Shown: piece by piece, positions 1 to 13,000 of the stretch
Layout of the letters: each line of letters opens with the position of its first letter
Position numbering within the stretch: position 1 is the stretch's first letter
Source of the DNA: Crotophaga sulcirostris
Taxonomy: Eukaryota > Chordata > Aves > Cuculiformes > Crotophagidae
Assembly (NCBI GenBank): GCA_013397455.1
Contig: VYZB01000922.1
Location: forward strand, 36,876 to 100,875
Direction of reading: 5' to 3'
DNA: 64,000 nt
Notes under the pieces: model-generated
Databases searched by the model: none
What the model was told of the DNA's origin: nothing
What the model saw: only the letters and a program-made list of their open reading frames with translations
Position numbers and translations under genes: made by a program

Positions 1-256
1 CGACTCCACCACCTCCCTGGGCAGCGCATTCCAATGGCCAATCACCCTTTCAGGGAAGAATTTTTCCCTAATATCAAGCCTAAACTTTCCCTGATGAAGC
101 TTGAGTCCATGTCCTCTTGTTCTGTCACCTGAGAGAAGAGACCAGCCCCTGCCTGACTACAACCTCCTTTTAGGCAGTTGTAGAGAGCAATAAGGTCAGC
201 CCTGAGCCTCCTCTTCTCCAGGCTAAACAGCCCCAGCTCCCTCAGTCCTCTCCTGG
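1..256 (-). mobile_element. CR1 LINE fragment, cut by the window edge
   Basis: Antisense CR1 3' region, recognised from its ccacctccctgggcagcgcattccaatgg and cctcctcttctccaggctaaacagccccag segments (each given in short form). Confidence 0.8.
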
Positions 257-1785
257 GGAGAGTAATAAACTTCTACACAGAAGATCAGCACCCACTGCGT
301 CGCTCCTGGAAGAGGCTCCCTCCCTCTCCAGGTGATCTCCTAGCACTCCCTCACTGCTGCAGTGTTTTTATTTCCATTTTTTGCTGTAGTTTGAGGACAG
401 AACATTGTATCTTCTCCAACATGAAAACAAAGGAGGGATTGGTTTTCTCCTCCTTGTGGTAACCCTTTGCAGACAGTTCCCAGGCCTCTCCCCCCTCTTT
501 AGATGTGCCCCACAGTTCTTCCACACTCTGCGCATTTAACAGGCTTATGCTTGCTTCAAATGGCATTAATGAAAATACCAAATAGCACCAGACCTGTGGT
601 GGCCCACATGCAGTCATGGATTAGATCCACTCAGAAGATAACTTCCACAGTCTGACAGTTCCAACAATGTGTCAGAACTATTACAGGACTGTTCTGTAAG
701 TTGAAGAGCTATCTAATAGCCATGGGACTAAGCTGTTTCTGCAATAAACCACTTCTCAGGGCATAGTGCTTGCACATTTTGAATCCCCACCAAAAATTAC
801 ACCTGGTTAAACTCGAGGAAGAAAATACAAGCAAGTGCAGGCTACAAACTGTGAGAGATTCCCAAGGAGAGGTTGTAAAGCATGTGTAAGCTGTGTGGCA
901 GGGCGGCATTGCAGCACCATCTGCTGCCTGCAGGTCCACAGCTCTTCCACACAGCCCTCGAATGCTGAAAGATGCTGACAGCATCACCAGATAAATACCT
1001 CACTCTTTGAGGTGACAAATCTGGCCATTAGTGATGAGAACAAGATATCTGTGTTCTCTTCCCTGCTTTGAGGGAAACCAGGGCTCACGCTTCTTACACT
1101 GAAAGACAATCTCACATCCTCAACACATCTGCAGCTTCCTGTTTTAAGAATTGGTCAAAGTGAGTATGAGCATCAGAAGCATCCACAGACGAAGCTTAAT
1201 TGTTGCAAATACTTACTTAAATTGTAAGCAAACTAATGCCTGGGTGGCACTTGTCTTTGCAGTGCCCTCCCAGCAACAGCTCTGCACATCTGACTTCATC
1301 TGTGGTTACACAAGCATTGCTCCAGCAGATTCCAGCTCCTCTTGCCCCATATTTGAAACACCCATACAAGGAACAGAAACATGAAGTTGCATATGAAGCA
1401 AGCACAGCAAGAATACCTGTGAGCCAGCAGGCTGAGAACAGCTTGCACAGATAGGCTTCATTTTTAAGCTGGCAGCAGCATGACCCTGTCCTTTTCTTCA
1501 CTGCAATATAAAACACCAAGTCCAAATAAATCCACCAGTCCTGCACGTGGAGCTGTTCTCTTCCTCTATGCCCCGTCCCGTGATGCAGCCCAGATAAGAC
1601 AGCGAAAGGAAGGCGCAGCACATGTGGCAGAATGAGGGTACAAGCTTACTTATCCATGGCAAGGCAAAAAAAAACCAAAACAGGAAACAAGAAAAGAAGA
1701 AATCAGGGAAATCCCAGCACTCCTCCCTGCTACCCCATCGCCCCAAATCCAAGAATGCCATGTCCAGCATTGTTTACAGTGTTAC
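257..1785. other. Intergenic, no gene seen
   Basis: Only short chance reading frames, without recognisable protein or splice signals. Confidence 0.5.
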
Positions 1786-1982
1786 AGTATCACAAGGTTG
1801 GAAAGGACCTTTGAGATCATCGAGTCCAACCTAGAACCCAACACCAACACCAACCCATCATCTAAACCAGGGCACTGAGTGCCTCATCCAATCTCCTCTT
1901 AAACACCTCCAGGGTTGGTGACTCCACCACCTCCCTGGGCAGCGCATTCCAATGGCCAAACTTTTTCCTAATATCAAGCCAA
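1786..1982 (-). mobile_element. CR1 LINE 3' fragment
   Basis: Begins acagtatcacaaggttggaa and contains the accaacaccaacccatcatc run also seen at 42.1 and 63.1 kb, so these three copies belong to one subfamily. Confidence 0.8.
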
Positions 1983-3037
1983 GTGTAGTACTGGTTTCCC
2001 TCTCAGACTGTTTCCAATCTCACCAGTGTCCAATGCCACCTGCCCAGCCTTGGGGCCTTGACAGCATCTGCCTCTTCCCTCGACAGCTTCCCCATCTCAT
2101 ACACACTAGGCTTTCCCAGGCAGATCAGAAACTGCACATGGACCAGCCAATGCTCTGCAAACATCTCGTGGAGCACAGCTGTGCATTAACACCCTCTTCT
2201 CCCTCTGCACGCCGGGGGCAGCAACTGCTCTCAAGGCTGAGAAAAGAGACAACAGGACAGCACTCAGATCACCACTGTGTGTGCCTTGCCCTGTAACCAT
2301 CATGACTGGTGAAGTCTGACAGCAGAGCTGGCTGCAGATGCTGTCCCCCACGGTTCTCAGCCTGTTGCAGATGTGTGCAGAGCAGATGTGTGTGACTGTT
2401 CTCAGAACTTTTCTTGTTAATGCCAAAATACTGACACAACATTCACATCAGAGCTGTTACTAGTAAGTGGAAATTGAAGCTTTTTATTGTATGTTATTTT
2501 TAGAATCTTATCTTTTAGAACAAGATATTTAACAACATTTTTCCATCATAGGTCACATGCTCAACTTTGCCACTGCTTTAGCTACAGCTGCATGTTGTCT
2601 GCCTGAGGCTGATGGTGAAACAGTCACTGAAACTCACACAAAACTAGTAGGTTTTACTAATGAGGCAGGCATTTTGCTGCATGCACCTCTCCAGCAGAAA
2701 CAACTCCAACTTTAGCAGACACCAACAGCATCTTTTGTCTTTGTCTGATTTGGAAGCAGTGTTCCACAGAACTGGGAACACGTTAATGTATGCAAAGTTT
2801 GCTGGAGTGGTAAAAGCAACAGAAAGTGCTTCATCTATCAATAAACTGTAAGGGAACAGAAGCTTTGCATTTCATTCAATTCATTCTATTCAAAGGGATC
2901 TCCCAGGAATGACAATTATTTGAAGATGTTCACTTCTACATCTGGAATTCAAAGCTGAGTTTTCTCACAGAGAAATGCAAATCAATGAAGCAAACCAAGA
3001 AATGCTTGGGGAGGAAAAGGAAAACATTAAAATGCTC
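1983..3037. other. Intergenic or distal 3' UTR of the NF2-like gene
   Basis: No coding exon recognised. AT-rich from 2450 onward with a minus-strand AATAAA near 2485. Confidence 0.4.
2483..2488 (-). terminator. Candidate polyadenylation signal for the NF2-like gene
   Basis: AATAAA on the minus strand (tttatt on the plus strand) about 1.5 kb past the proposed stop. It is the clearest such hexamer I found there. It implies a 3' UTR containing a CR1 insertion. Weak evidence. Confidence 0.25.
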
Positions 3038-3147
3038 ATAGGATCATAGACTGGTTTGGGTCCATCTTGTTCCAACCCCCCTGCCATGAGCAGGGACACC
3101 TCCCACTAGATGAGGCTGCTCAAAGCCCCATCCAACCTGGCAATGTG
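3038..3147 (-). mobile_element. CR1 LINE 3' end, inverted half of a composite copy
   Basis: Antisense CR1 end (aggatcatagactggtttgg through ccccatccaacctgg). Confidence 0.75.
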
Positions 3148-3540
3148 CACCCACAGCCCAGAAGGCCAACCATATCCTGGGCTGCATCAAAAGCAGCATG
3201 GCCAGCAAGTCAAGGGAGGCGATTCTTCCCCTCTACTCTGCTTTTGTGAGATCCCACCTGGTGTGCTGTGTCCAGTTCTGGAATCCCCAACATAAGAAGG
3301 ATATGCAACTGTTGGAACAGGTCCAGAGGAGGCCACAACCGGAGGGATGGAGCACCTCCCATACAAGGACAGGCTGAGAGAGCTGGGCTTGCTCAGCCTA
3401 GAGAAGAGAAGGCTCCAGGGATACCTTAGAGCAGCCTTCCAGTACCTGAAGGGGGCTCCAGGAAAGCTGGGGTAGGATATTTTACAAGGGCCTGTAGTGA
3501 CAGGACAAGGGGGAGTTGAGCAACTCCATGGAAATCGTGT
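3148..3540 (+). mobile_element. CR1 LINE internal segment, sense half of the composite copy
   Basis: Sense CR1 sequence (ccagaaggccaaccatatcc, then ttgctcagcctagagaagag) joined head-on to the antisense 3' end. Confidence 0.75.
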
Positions 3541-4006
3541 CCCATGGACTGGACCAAAACCATAACTATTGTCTAGGCAAACACCAAGCTTGTATACATT
3601 TTTTTTTCTCATCCCAAACACCTCCTGGACGCTTGCTGCCCAGCATCTTTTCTACCATAGTACAGTACCGTACTGGTAGGTCAGTGTAAAAACATCCAGG
3701 GAAGGAAGCTTTAGCAAAGTATAAACTGTTTCTTCAAAAGTGCATAAATAGTAAACAACACTCCTCTGGGTCTGTATGTTTACCATTGTACCCAAAGACA
3801 CCAGCCACTTTACACTGGCATTTTTAGTGCTTCCAGCTTATGTTATCTGCTTGGAAGCTGAATGGCACCACTCTAACCATGGTACCACGTCTCTTTTGCC
3901 AATGCGTGGCAGCACAGCTGCACAGTCGTCCTTTGATTGGTGAATTTTGCAACAGGCAAAAAGACAATCACCAGGTTCTGCCAGTCTGGTAAGGAAACGA
4001 GAGGCT

Positions 4007-4042
4007 TCAAATGTAGATCACATCCGAATCGTGCTGCTGAAC
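4007..4042 (-). CDS. NF2-like: Probable NF2-like terminal coding exon 17 (residues 638-648 and stop)
   Basis: Acceptor tttgatttgcctgtag is followed by eleven codons [11 protein letters not shown] and TGA. The length and the Q at position 2 and I at 9 and 11 match the human merlin isoform-2 tail PQAQGRRPICI. No equivalent of the canonical tail ending FFEEL was seen downstream. Confidence 0.55.
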   Translation of the reverse strand, partial: VQQHDSDVIYI

Positions 4043-7000
4043 CTACAGGCAAATCAAATAGGGAACATTAGTTTCACCTTGAACTCCTGCTTAAAGTAAC
4101 TTAACCCTCTTTGGTCCAGTTCTTCCTTTAGAATCTTAAAGGTCTTTTACAGCCGAAACCATTCTAAGATCATCAAGTCCAACAATCGATCCAGCCCTGC
4201 TAGGTCTGCCACAAGGCCATGTTCCCAAGGGTGACACCTACTCATCTTTTAAACACCTCCAGGGATGGTGACCCAACCACCTCCCTGGGCAGCCTCTTCC
4301 AATGCTTGACAACCCTTTCAGTGAAGAAAATCCTCCTAATATCCAACCGAAACCTCCCCTGGTGCATCTTGAGGCCATTTTCCCTTGCCCTGTCACTGGC
4401 TACCAGGGAGAAGAGGCCAACCCCCACCTCACTACAACCTCCTTTTAAGTAGTTGTAGAGAGTGATAAGGTCTCCCTTCAGTCTCCTTTTCTCCAGGCTA
4501 ACCAACCCCAGCTCCCTCAGCCACTTGTGCTCTAAACCCTTCACCAGCTCCACTCCCCTTTTCTGGACTCGCTCCAGCATCTCAATGTCCTTCTTGTAGT
4601 GAGGGACCCAAAACTGAAACCAGGATTTGAGGTGCAGCCTCACCAGCACCGAGTACAGGGAACAGATCACTTTACCCCAACTCTGTAGCCTTTTGCAAGA
4701 TGCTCTGCAATAGCTTTTTCTTCCTTCTTAAAACAAGCATATTTGCCTCACCTCTGCTATTTGGATTAGGCCAGTCTTAAAAGTGGCTTCTGTTACTTCC
4801 ATTAGAAGGAGCTGCTTCCTCCCCTGTCGCTACACTCAGTTGTGTTCTCCTTCCAGTTCTAAGCACACAAGCCTGAAGATTCAGGTCTTGAATGTTACAC
4901 ACTAGAGCCTCTAACTGATCCTAAACCCCCTCAGTTTTGTTCACATAAAACACCAACAAATACACTAAGTTTTCTTTATTCCAAATATCTTGCACAATTA
5001 GCATTGCCTAGAGAAAGCTGGTTTCCTTCCCACTGTTCAAGATCTGCCCTTGCAGTTCTCCTTGAATGCAGGCTAAATTCTCCTTTCTAATGACATTTAA
5101 AAGTGGGTTGTTTTTTACAAGACCCAGTTCATTAGCTCTTCAGGACTCTCTGACACACTGGATGAGAACTGAACTGGTGGAAGTCTAGGCATGTACGGGC
5201 ATCTTGCTCCCTGCTCCTTAAAACCAGAAGAGAGGCACAGTACGCTTGAAGCCCTCTATACCTGGGAGCACATTCTCATTTCCAAGCCTGGCTGATAAGA
5301 AATAAAACATAACACAGATCCTCCTACTGCATGCGGGCACCTCAGTTTCATTTATCAGGGTTTTGCATTCCAGCTTAGATTTTAAGTGAGAAAAACCAGG
5401 TGGCCTCAATCATAAGCAGTCCCGAATGGAGTCTCCAAACTCATCCCACAGCCATGCACTGATTCATCATTCAAGAGGCTGTGATGGAGCTGCACAAAAT
5501 GCCAGGTACTCTTTACCTCTCTGAACTCTATAATTTCAGTCAACATTTGGGTGTTTGCTTACAGATCTCATTACCTTTATGATCTGTTTTCTGCTTCCTG
5601 CGCCCACAGTGTTGGCAATAAGGGAATTTGCTTGAAGCGATGACTTCTCAACTGGTGCTGTATGTTGAATTTTGTTGGTACAAGGCCAGCTGCTTGCAGT
5701 GTTTAACAAGTAAGCAGGGAAAGGTCTTTGAAGATTTATATCCAATGAATCTCCAGTTTCAAAGGCTTTCATCCACGATGGGGTCTTTAAAAGAAAAGAG
5801 CATATGGAAATTTAATGCCCTCTCTATATCAACACTCGTTAAGCCAAAAAGAACATCAGATGTGTAGTTAGAAAACAAGGGCCATCTTCCCTCACAATTT
5901 TTCCAAGCCTCCCTTCTTCCTCTAAAACCATTGACTCAGAGACATTTTTACTACTTGTGGAACAACCTGCAAAGACAAAGCCAGTCCTATTCTTATACTG
6001 GTTCAGGAAGGGCCTGGAGTGTTTATATAAATAACAAGAACCTACAACAGCCTTAAAAAAAAATACACCAAGACTTATGACTTTAAGCAACCACAAAGCA
6101 CATGAATGAGAATATGATGCAAACTATGAGGAACCATATTTAAATGTATTATTAAGTTACAATAACTTAGTTTCCTCCAAGACCTTAAACGATTTCATAA
6201 TCTGTAAAATAAGATGATTCTTTTTTGCTTACAGTACTGAAATCTCATGCAGGAAAAACTACTTAGATTTTGGGTTGACATGATTTTCCTTGTCTGTGTT
6301 CACACTTTTAATATTTTAATATCAAGGGTAAAAAATCACGTGCCTTGAACTGAAACACAGCAACTACCTTTGGCACACCCACACAGTTCTGGTGGGGCCC
6401 CACCTTGAGCACTGGGTGCAGTTTTGAGCACAACAGGAAAAAAAGGATCTAAAGCTGCTGGAGAGCGTCCAGAGGAGGGCACGGAGTTGGGGAAGGGATC
6501 AGAGGGTTCAGCGTGTGAGGAGCGGCTGAAGTCCCTGGGTCTGTTCAGCCTGGAGAAGAGGAGGCTGAGGGGAGACCTCATGGTGCTCTGCAGCTTCCTC
6601 ACCCGGGGAGGAGGAGGAGCAGGCACTGAGCTCTTCTCTCTGGTGACCAAGGACAGGACCCCAGGGAATGGCAGGAAGATGTGCCAGGGGAGGGTTAGGT
6701 GGGCCATCAGGAGAAGGTTCTTCCCCCAGAGGGTGGTGGAGCACTGGAACAGCTCCCCAGGGAAGCAGTCACGGGGCCAAGGCTGACAATATTGCAGAAG
6801 CCTTTGGCCAACGCCCTCAGCCCCACGGTGTGAGTGTTGGGGGTGTTCTGTGCAGGGACAGGGGTTGGACTCGATGGTTATTGTGGGTCCCTTTCAACTC
6901 AGGACACTCTACAATTCTATAATTCTATTTTCTCTTTTATTGCTCATGCTGAAAGAGAGTGGCAGGTATTTAGGGTACGTACATTTCCTAAGGAGCGATC

Positions 7001-10000
7001 CAAGGATCCCAGTACTTCATTCCAGTGAGAGTAAAGCCCAGATTGTTTTTCTTCTAGTTTCAAAGCATGAATTTCAGACTTCAGTTCTTTCAGTCTATCT
7101 TCGAATTTTCTGCTCTTTTCTAAGTAGTCTAGCCTGCAGGCCACACATTGGAGACAAAAAGCTTATTGGTATGACAGAGCTCACGAACAGTGGGGTGTGG
7201 AAGGGGGAGAGAGGAAGTTCGTTTTAGGTTTTCGATAGGCAAAATTAAGTCTGGCACTTGTCAGCCTGACTCCCCTAACCCAGTGAGAGAGGGCTCATGT
7301 CCATTCTTCAGCATTTACACACTTCCTAGTGTTTTATCAAGCACTTCCTTCCAGACCAAGAGAGGAACAGTCTCTCTATTAGATCAAAGCAATATCGTAC
7401 TTCAACACTAGAGGGAAGCTTCTGTCCTCTAACATTCCTTTACTCCAGCAAAGTACTTTGTCCCTGACAATGCTCTCCAAGATAGAAGTGTTCTGGACTT
7501 GTCAAGGCTTGATGCCACCAGAACACTCTCCCTCTGTGTAAATAACTAGTCTTACACTGACATAATCTGCACCAGCTCAGTAAAAGGACTCCAGCCACAT
7601 GTAGAAGTAGGAGGCCATCTGAGTTGTTAAAAGGATGAACTGTCATTCCCAGATTGTTCTTTTCCTTTCTGTACTTTCCATAACATTCTCATTTATTTAC
7701 ACCATAAGCATACAGATACCTCTCTTTCTCTATCTCAAAGGACAGTCTTTTGAGGTCAATGTCCTTCAAATCCAGCTTTATGGATCCTTTGTCAAAGTTG
7801 GCATCTCTGGTGTCAGTTGGCGAGTACTGCGGATACTTGACCATGTGCTGAAAGAGGCAACACAAGCACTGTCAGTAAGATCTGATTGTTTGATTTTGGC
7901 TTTATCTCCCCAGCTTCTGCCAGAATGCCACGCTGAGCCATTTCATAAGTTACCCATGGATTCTGAGACACACAGATGCTTCTGCAGCCCTCCCCCTCTA
8001 GCTGAGCGGCCCCAGGTGAACTGCTGAGTCCACAACCCACAGGTCTAAGGGCAGAGATGTATCCTAGCCACAATGTTCCTATCTATTCCACCAGAGAATG
8101 GAAACCCATTCTAAGCAAGACTAGAGCAGGACGAGTTGGGCTGCGTAGCCTTAGCACTGCCTCCTTACTGCAGACAGCTCCATCTGCTTTGCCTAAAGGC
8201 ACGCACAGGCAATTCACGTGCCAGGACAACCTAGCTGGCTCACTGCAACCACCTCCACAAGCACTGCCTGATCACACAGAATCAGTATTAGGCATGAATG
8301 CAGGCAAGACAATCTCTGCTCCCAAAGTCCCAACACCAGTCCTGTTTTTAACTTTTGTCTTGCCTTTCTCATCATTCTGACTCAGGTCCTATAGGTGTTT
8401 GTCCTCCAGCTGGATGCAGACATGACACTACTCAGCTTGATGGGGGGTATAAAAATGCAATCAGCATCTGACTATCCCTGAAGATGAAGTGCTGCCCAGT
8501 AGAGGAGAAACTTACAGGATAATTAAGCCTGGTTATGTCTAAGAGTTTCTGCTTCGCTTTCCGTTCAGCCTCTCTGGCTTCATGCAGATCCTGTTTCAGA
8601 TGCTCCGCTTCCTTGGCTCTGTTGAGACAAATATCCAGGTGTGAATGGTTGACTATTTCCAGTATAAAGCAATCCATAGATTTCAGAGCTGTGCACCACA
8701 CTAGCTTCCAGAGAACAAGATCCATTACTGTCATTCCCCTACCCAAAGACACTTGTGGTAGGATGGTCACATGGAGAACTAACTGAACACAGCACGACAC
8801 ACTTTCAAGGACAATCCTGTGCAAACTAGATTAAGTAGCTTGTTTTTCCTATTCCTGATTTCCATGGGTTCAGTTATGACCTGCTGATGCAGATCCTCCA
8901 GGCTGTCAGAGATCCTCCTGGAGGTGAGGAGAGGTACCACATATCTGCTCTTGATTTTGGCAAGCTTTTTGGCAGAATCCTAAAACAAGAAGAGGACCCT
9001 TAATAGCAAAGTTAAACATCCTCTGTCAACACTGGTCTGCTCTGAACCTCCAAGCAGTTCAGTGTCATGGAACATGAAAACACACGTAGAGTGGTTTTGT
9101 ATTCCACATGAGTTTACCTGGTTTACACTGAAAGATCTGAAAGGGATACAAGAGACGATCACTTGGTACAGATGAATGAAAACAGCCTCCTGACTCAGGG
9201 GGTACACAGACTGGTAAATTTAGATAGCTAGGTATCCAGTGCTCTTTTGATAATGCCAAATCAAAAAACACTTCTGCATTCTGGATCTTTAATACTAAAC
9301 ATCTCTGAAGCCTTGCAACTGATCCTCTGCAAACTTCCTGACCTCCACCACAACCACTGGTACCAAGTGGAACAAACAAGACACAAGAAGGCTTAGTCAC
9401 TCTGAAGTGTTGCTTTGGGACCAAACCCTCCCTCCTGGGTTTAGCTCTGAGAAAAGCAGCACTCTCTACCCCCAGGCATCCCAGTAGAGACCACACAACC
9501 CCACTCAAGTAAAAGTAACCTCCGGTCAGACTCCTTCACCAGCTTCACTGCTATAAGCTCTGCCTCCCGCATCTTTTGCTCCATCAGGCGTTTCTCCTCC
9601 TTGGTTTTCAGAGCTGTGATCTCCAGCCTCTGCCGCTCTTGCTCAGCTTCTGCAGCATTCTGGGCCAGCAATTTTGCCTCTTCTTCTGCAATCTGAGCTT
9701 TCTCAGCCAGCAACTCTGCTGTTTCCTGGGATCGGAGCTAAGAACAAACATTTTTTCTCAGTTACCCCATCTAGCATCTACAACACACCTGGAGACAGTG
9801 AGAAGAAAACATACTCTCCTAAAAGATCAAGTGAGATAAATATTATTCCTTAAAACAAAAAGTATAGTAAATTGTAGGGTATTCCTCCTCTGCTCCAGAA
9901 TTGCCTAACTTCCCTCCTGCCTCTCACCTCTACAAAGAAAGGAGACATTTGCTTAGAGCTGGACAAAGACATCAACCAAAAACTGAAGCTGACCCCTTCA

Positions 10001-13000
10001 GTTGCCAGTGCACCATGGCCCTTCTCTCAGTTCCAGCTCCACAGTTGCTTCCTTTCTTCCCTCTTTAACTGAAGAAAGCACTGCAAACCAAAATCAGGGA
10101 GCAAATGGCTCAGGGCAAATGAAATTATGTCAGATCACAGAGTTTTCCCAGCTGTTCCAGCATGCCCTCTTCACCAGTGGTCAGAACTCCTCCAGTCATG
10201 TCTGAGCCATAATTTCTGGTGTCTCACAGGAGCCATAAGAAAAAAAAAATGCTTCCAAACCAAGAAAGTCCAGCACACACAAGAATATTCTGAAAAATGT
10301 GCTACTCACCAGGGCCTCATTGGCCTGCCTGGCTTCATCTTCCAGCTGGAAAAGACGCCTTTCCAGCTCTTCTTTGGCTCGCTCAGCTTCTTCTCGGAGC
10401 TGCTTCTCCCTGGCCAGCCTTTGATTCTCCATCTGGAAATAGAATGAGCAATCCCACATTTGTGGCTTTGCAGCAGAATTTCATCTGGGCCTGAGGCAGC
10501 ACAGCAAGTGAATCTAATGAAGAGAGAACTGTTCAATAGCTGGTGGATTGATATTCACCAGAGATGCAGTGCTGAAATCCTCTAACAGGTAACACTGGTT
10601 ATTTCAGACCACTGGGAGAGCACTTGGATCGGTGTGTTATGCACCCCAAATCTTTGCAATCACCTATTCAGTTTCACAAACATCACTTGCATCCTCAGAT
10701 GCTGCATACACACTAGAGCCGTTCCCACATTCAATTCTGCTGCACTTTCTCACCTCCCACACACATTATTGATGCAAAACATGGACAGCAAGGGCACCAG
10801 CTGGAATAATCATCGGTGTTTTCAGCAGCAGAGGAGGAGAAAGTATCTACCTTTTTTCTAGCTTTTTCTTCCTTGGCTTGTGCTTTCATTTGCTGGATTT
10901 CTATTGAGTCCACTTTTCTTCTCCTCATAAACAGGTCGTGGTTTCCAATACACAACTGCAAAATCTGGACAGGAAAAGCGAAGCAAATGTGATTTTGATG
11001 TATTTGTGCCCCAGCCAGAGGGACAAAGAGGCCCACAATGGCCTCAGAGGACAGAAGCCAACATTTCCGACTTCAGCACAAGTCCTGGCAGTTGCTTCCC
11101 TTTCAAAAAAGAAAATCAGCATCCAGGGCAGGCTCATACCCAGGTATTCAATACTTTTTAAAAGTTCGTAACAGGATGAGGGGTCCCTTCTGCCCTTCAT
11201 CCCCCTCTGGTTTCATTTTCTGGCTAAGAACAGGCCATGGATCCAGGCCAAGAGCACACAAGATGTAGCTTTGGGGAAGGGTCACCTGTGATGGCCCCTC
11301 CACAAGTGACCCAGCCCCTGTGGCTGTGTTAGGAAGCAATCAGTGATGATACAACGAAATGGTTGATTAGGTCCCTTCCTTGTTTCTCCCAGAAAAGGAG
11401 AGGCAGTAGCTGATCAAGAACCCACAGCAGCCTGACAGGCAGATGCTGCAGTGGCTTTGCACCTTTCCATATACTACATCCTCCCCTTCCAGCATATGGA
11501 TTTCCCTTGGTGATTTGGTACTTCATCTCACTTTCCAGCCATCACCTCCCCTCCCCAGAGAGGATGAATGTATACAAACCTCAGGAAAACACATAAAGAA
11601 ACTCAGTACTCCCTGGCCTCTCCATAGGTTTTACAGACACTGTTTTTCACTCAGATACCAGTCACAGAATCATCATAAAATCATTAAGGTTCAACCATAT
11701 TGTCAGCATCACCAGGCTTAGTTTTAAAGAATGGAAACAGGGCACTTACCAGTTTGTTCACTTTGAGTTGAGAGGAAAAGAACTTGAACACTTCAGCTTT
11801 TTTGTCAAGAGGTTTAATAGTTAACTATACCAGCAACAGAAAGAAAGAAGGGAAACACAGTAAGGAGGAGGAAAAACAAAGCTGAAACTACTAATACTAA
11901 CACAAACTTTAGCCCACTTCTGCTTTTTTTCCAGGGAAGGAGAGATTTATGTCATAAGTGTGGCGAGAGTGATGCAAAAATGTTCTGCTCAAAAGAATCC
12001 AAACCAGGGCCCACTGTTACCCAGGTTCCTCTTCTGCTCCCATAGCAGGCTATGTTAGAAGATAAAGCCTCCCACAGACCCACCCTGGTGCTTGTTTGGA
12101 TGGTGGCTTTCATAACACCACCACCTGGGCATTGCAGACTGTACAAGGGACACTGGAAGAAGCACTGGTTAACAGGATAACAGAAGACATCACCAACCCC
12201 CAGAAGCAGGCATGTTCTTAAAGTCAGGGTGATGCCAAACACCACTCTGAAAACTAGTCACTGCAGATGTAAACAAAACTTATTGAGGGCCTGAAGGAGA
12301 CCTGTGAACAGTTCTGGAGTCCTCAGCACTGGAAGGACATGGAGCTGTTAGAGCAAGTCCAGAGGCCACTAAAATGTGAGGGCTGGAGCACCTCTGCTAT
12401 GAGAGTAGGCTGGGAGAGTTGGGGTTGTTCAGTCTGGAGAAGAGAAGGCTGTGGGGAGACCTTAGAGCAGCCTCCAGTGCTGAAAGGGGCTCCAGGAAAG
12501 CTGGGGAGGGGCTCTTGATCAAGGAGTGCAGGGACAGGATGAGGGGGAAGGGTTTTGATCTGCAAGAGGGGAGATTGAGATGAGATCTTAGGGAGAAATT
12601 CTTCATGATGAGGGTGGGGAGGCCCTGGCCCAGGTTTCCCAGAGCAGTGGTGGCTGCCCCATCCCTGGAGGTGTTGAAGGCCAGGTTGGATGGGGCTTGG
12701 AGCCCCCTGATCCAGTGGGAGCTGTCCCTGCCCATGGCAGGGGGTGGGACTGGATGGGTTTAAGGTCCCTTCCAACCCAAACCATTCTATGATTCCAATC
12801 AGAGAACAGTCCTGGAGCTCTCACTTTCTCACACATTCAGCCTGATCTCTCAGGCTGTTCCCAGAGGACATGAATGGCTCTCCTGCTACCGGGTCACTTC
12901 ATATGTTGTGCTTGGTTTGGCTGCATAACAAAACATGGCTCCATTCTTTAAGCCCCTGTCTTCTGTGACTCACAGGTTAGCTAGCACTCTAGTGCTATAA

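Noticed and set aside
5839..6096. Minus-strand 85-codon frame ending THLMFFLA as a coding exon
   Set aside because: Its frame needs a phase that neither flanking NF2-like exon provides.
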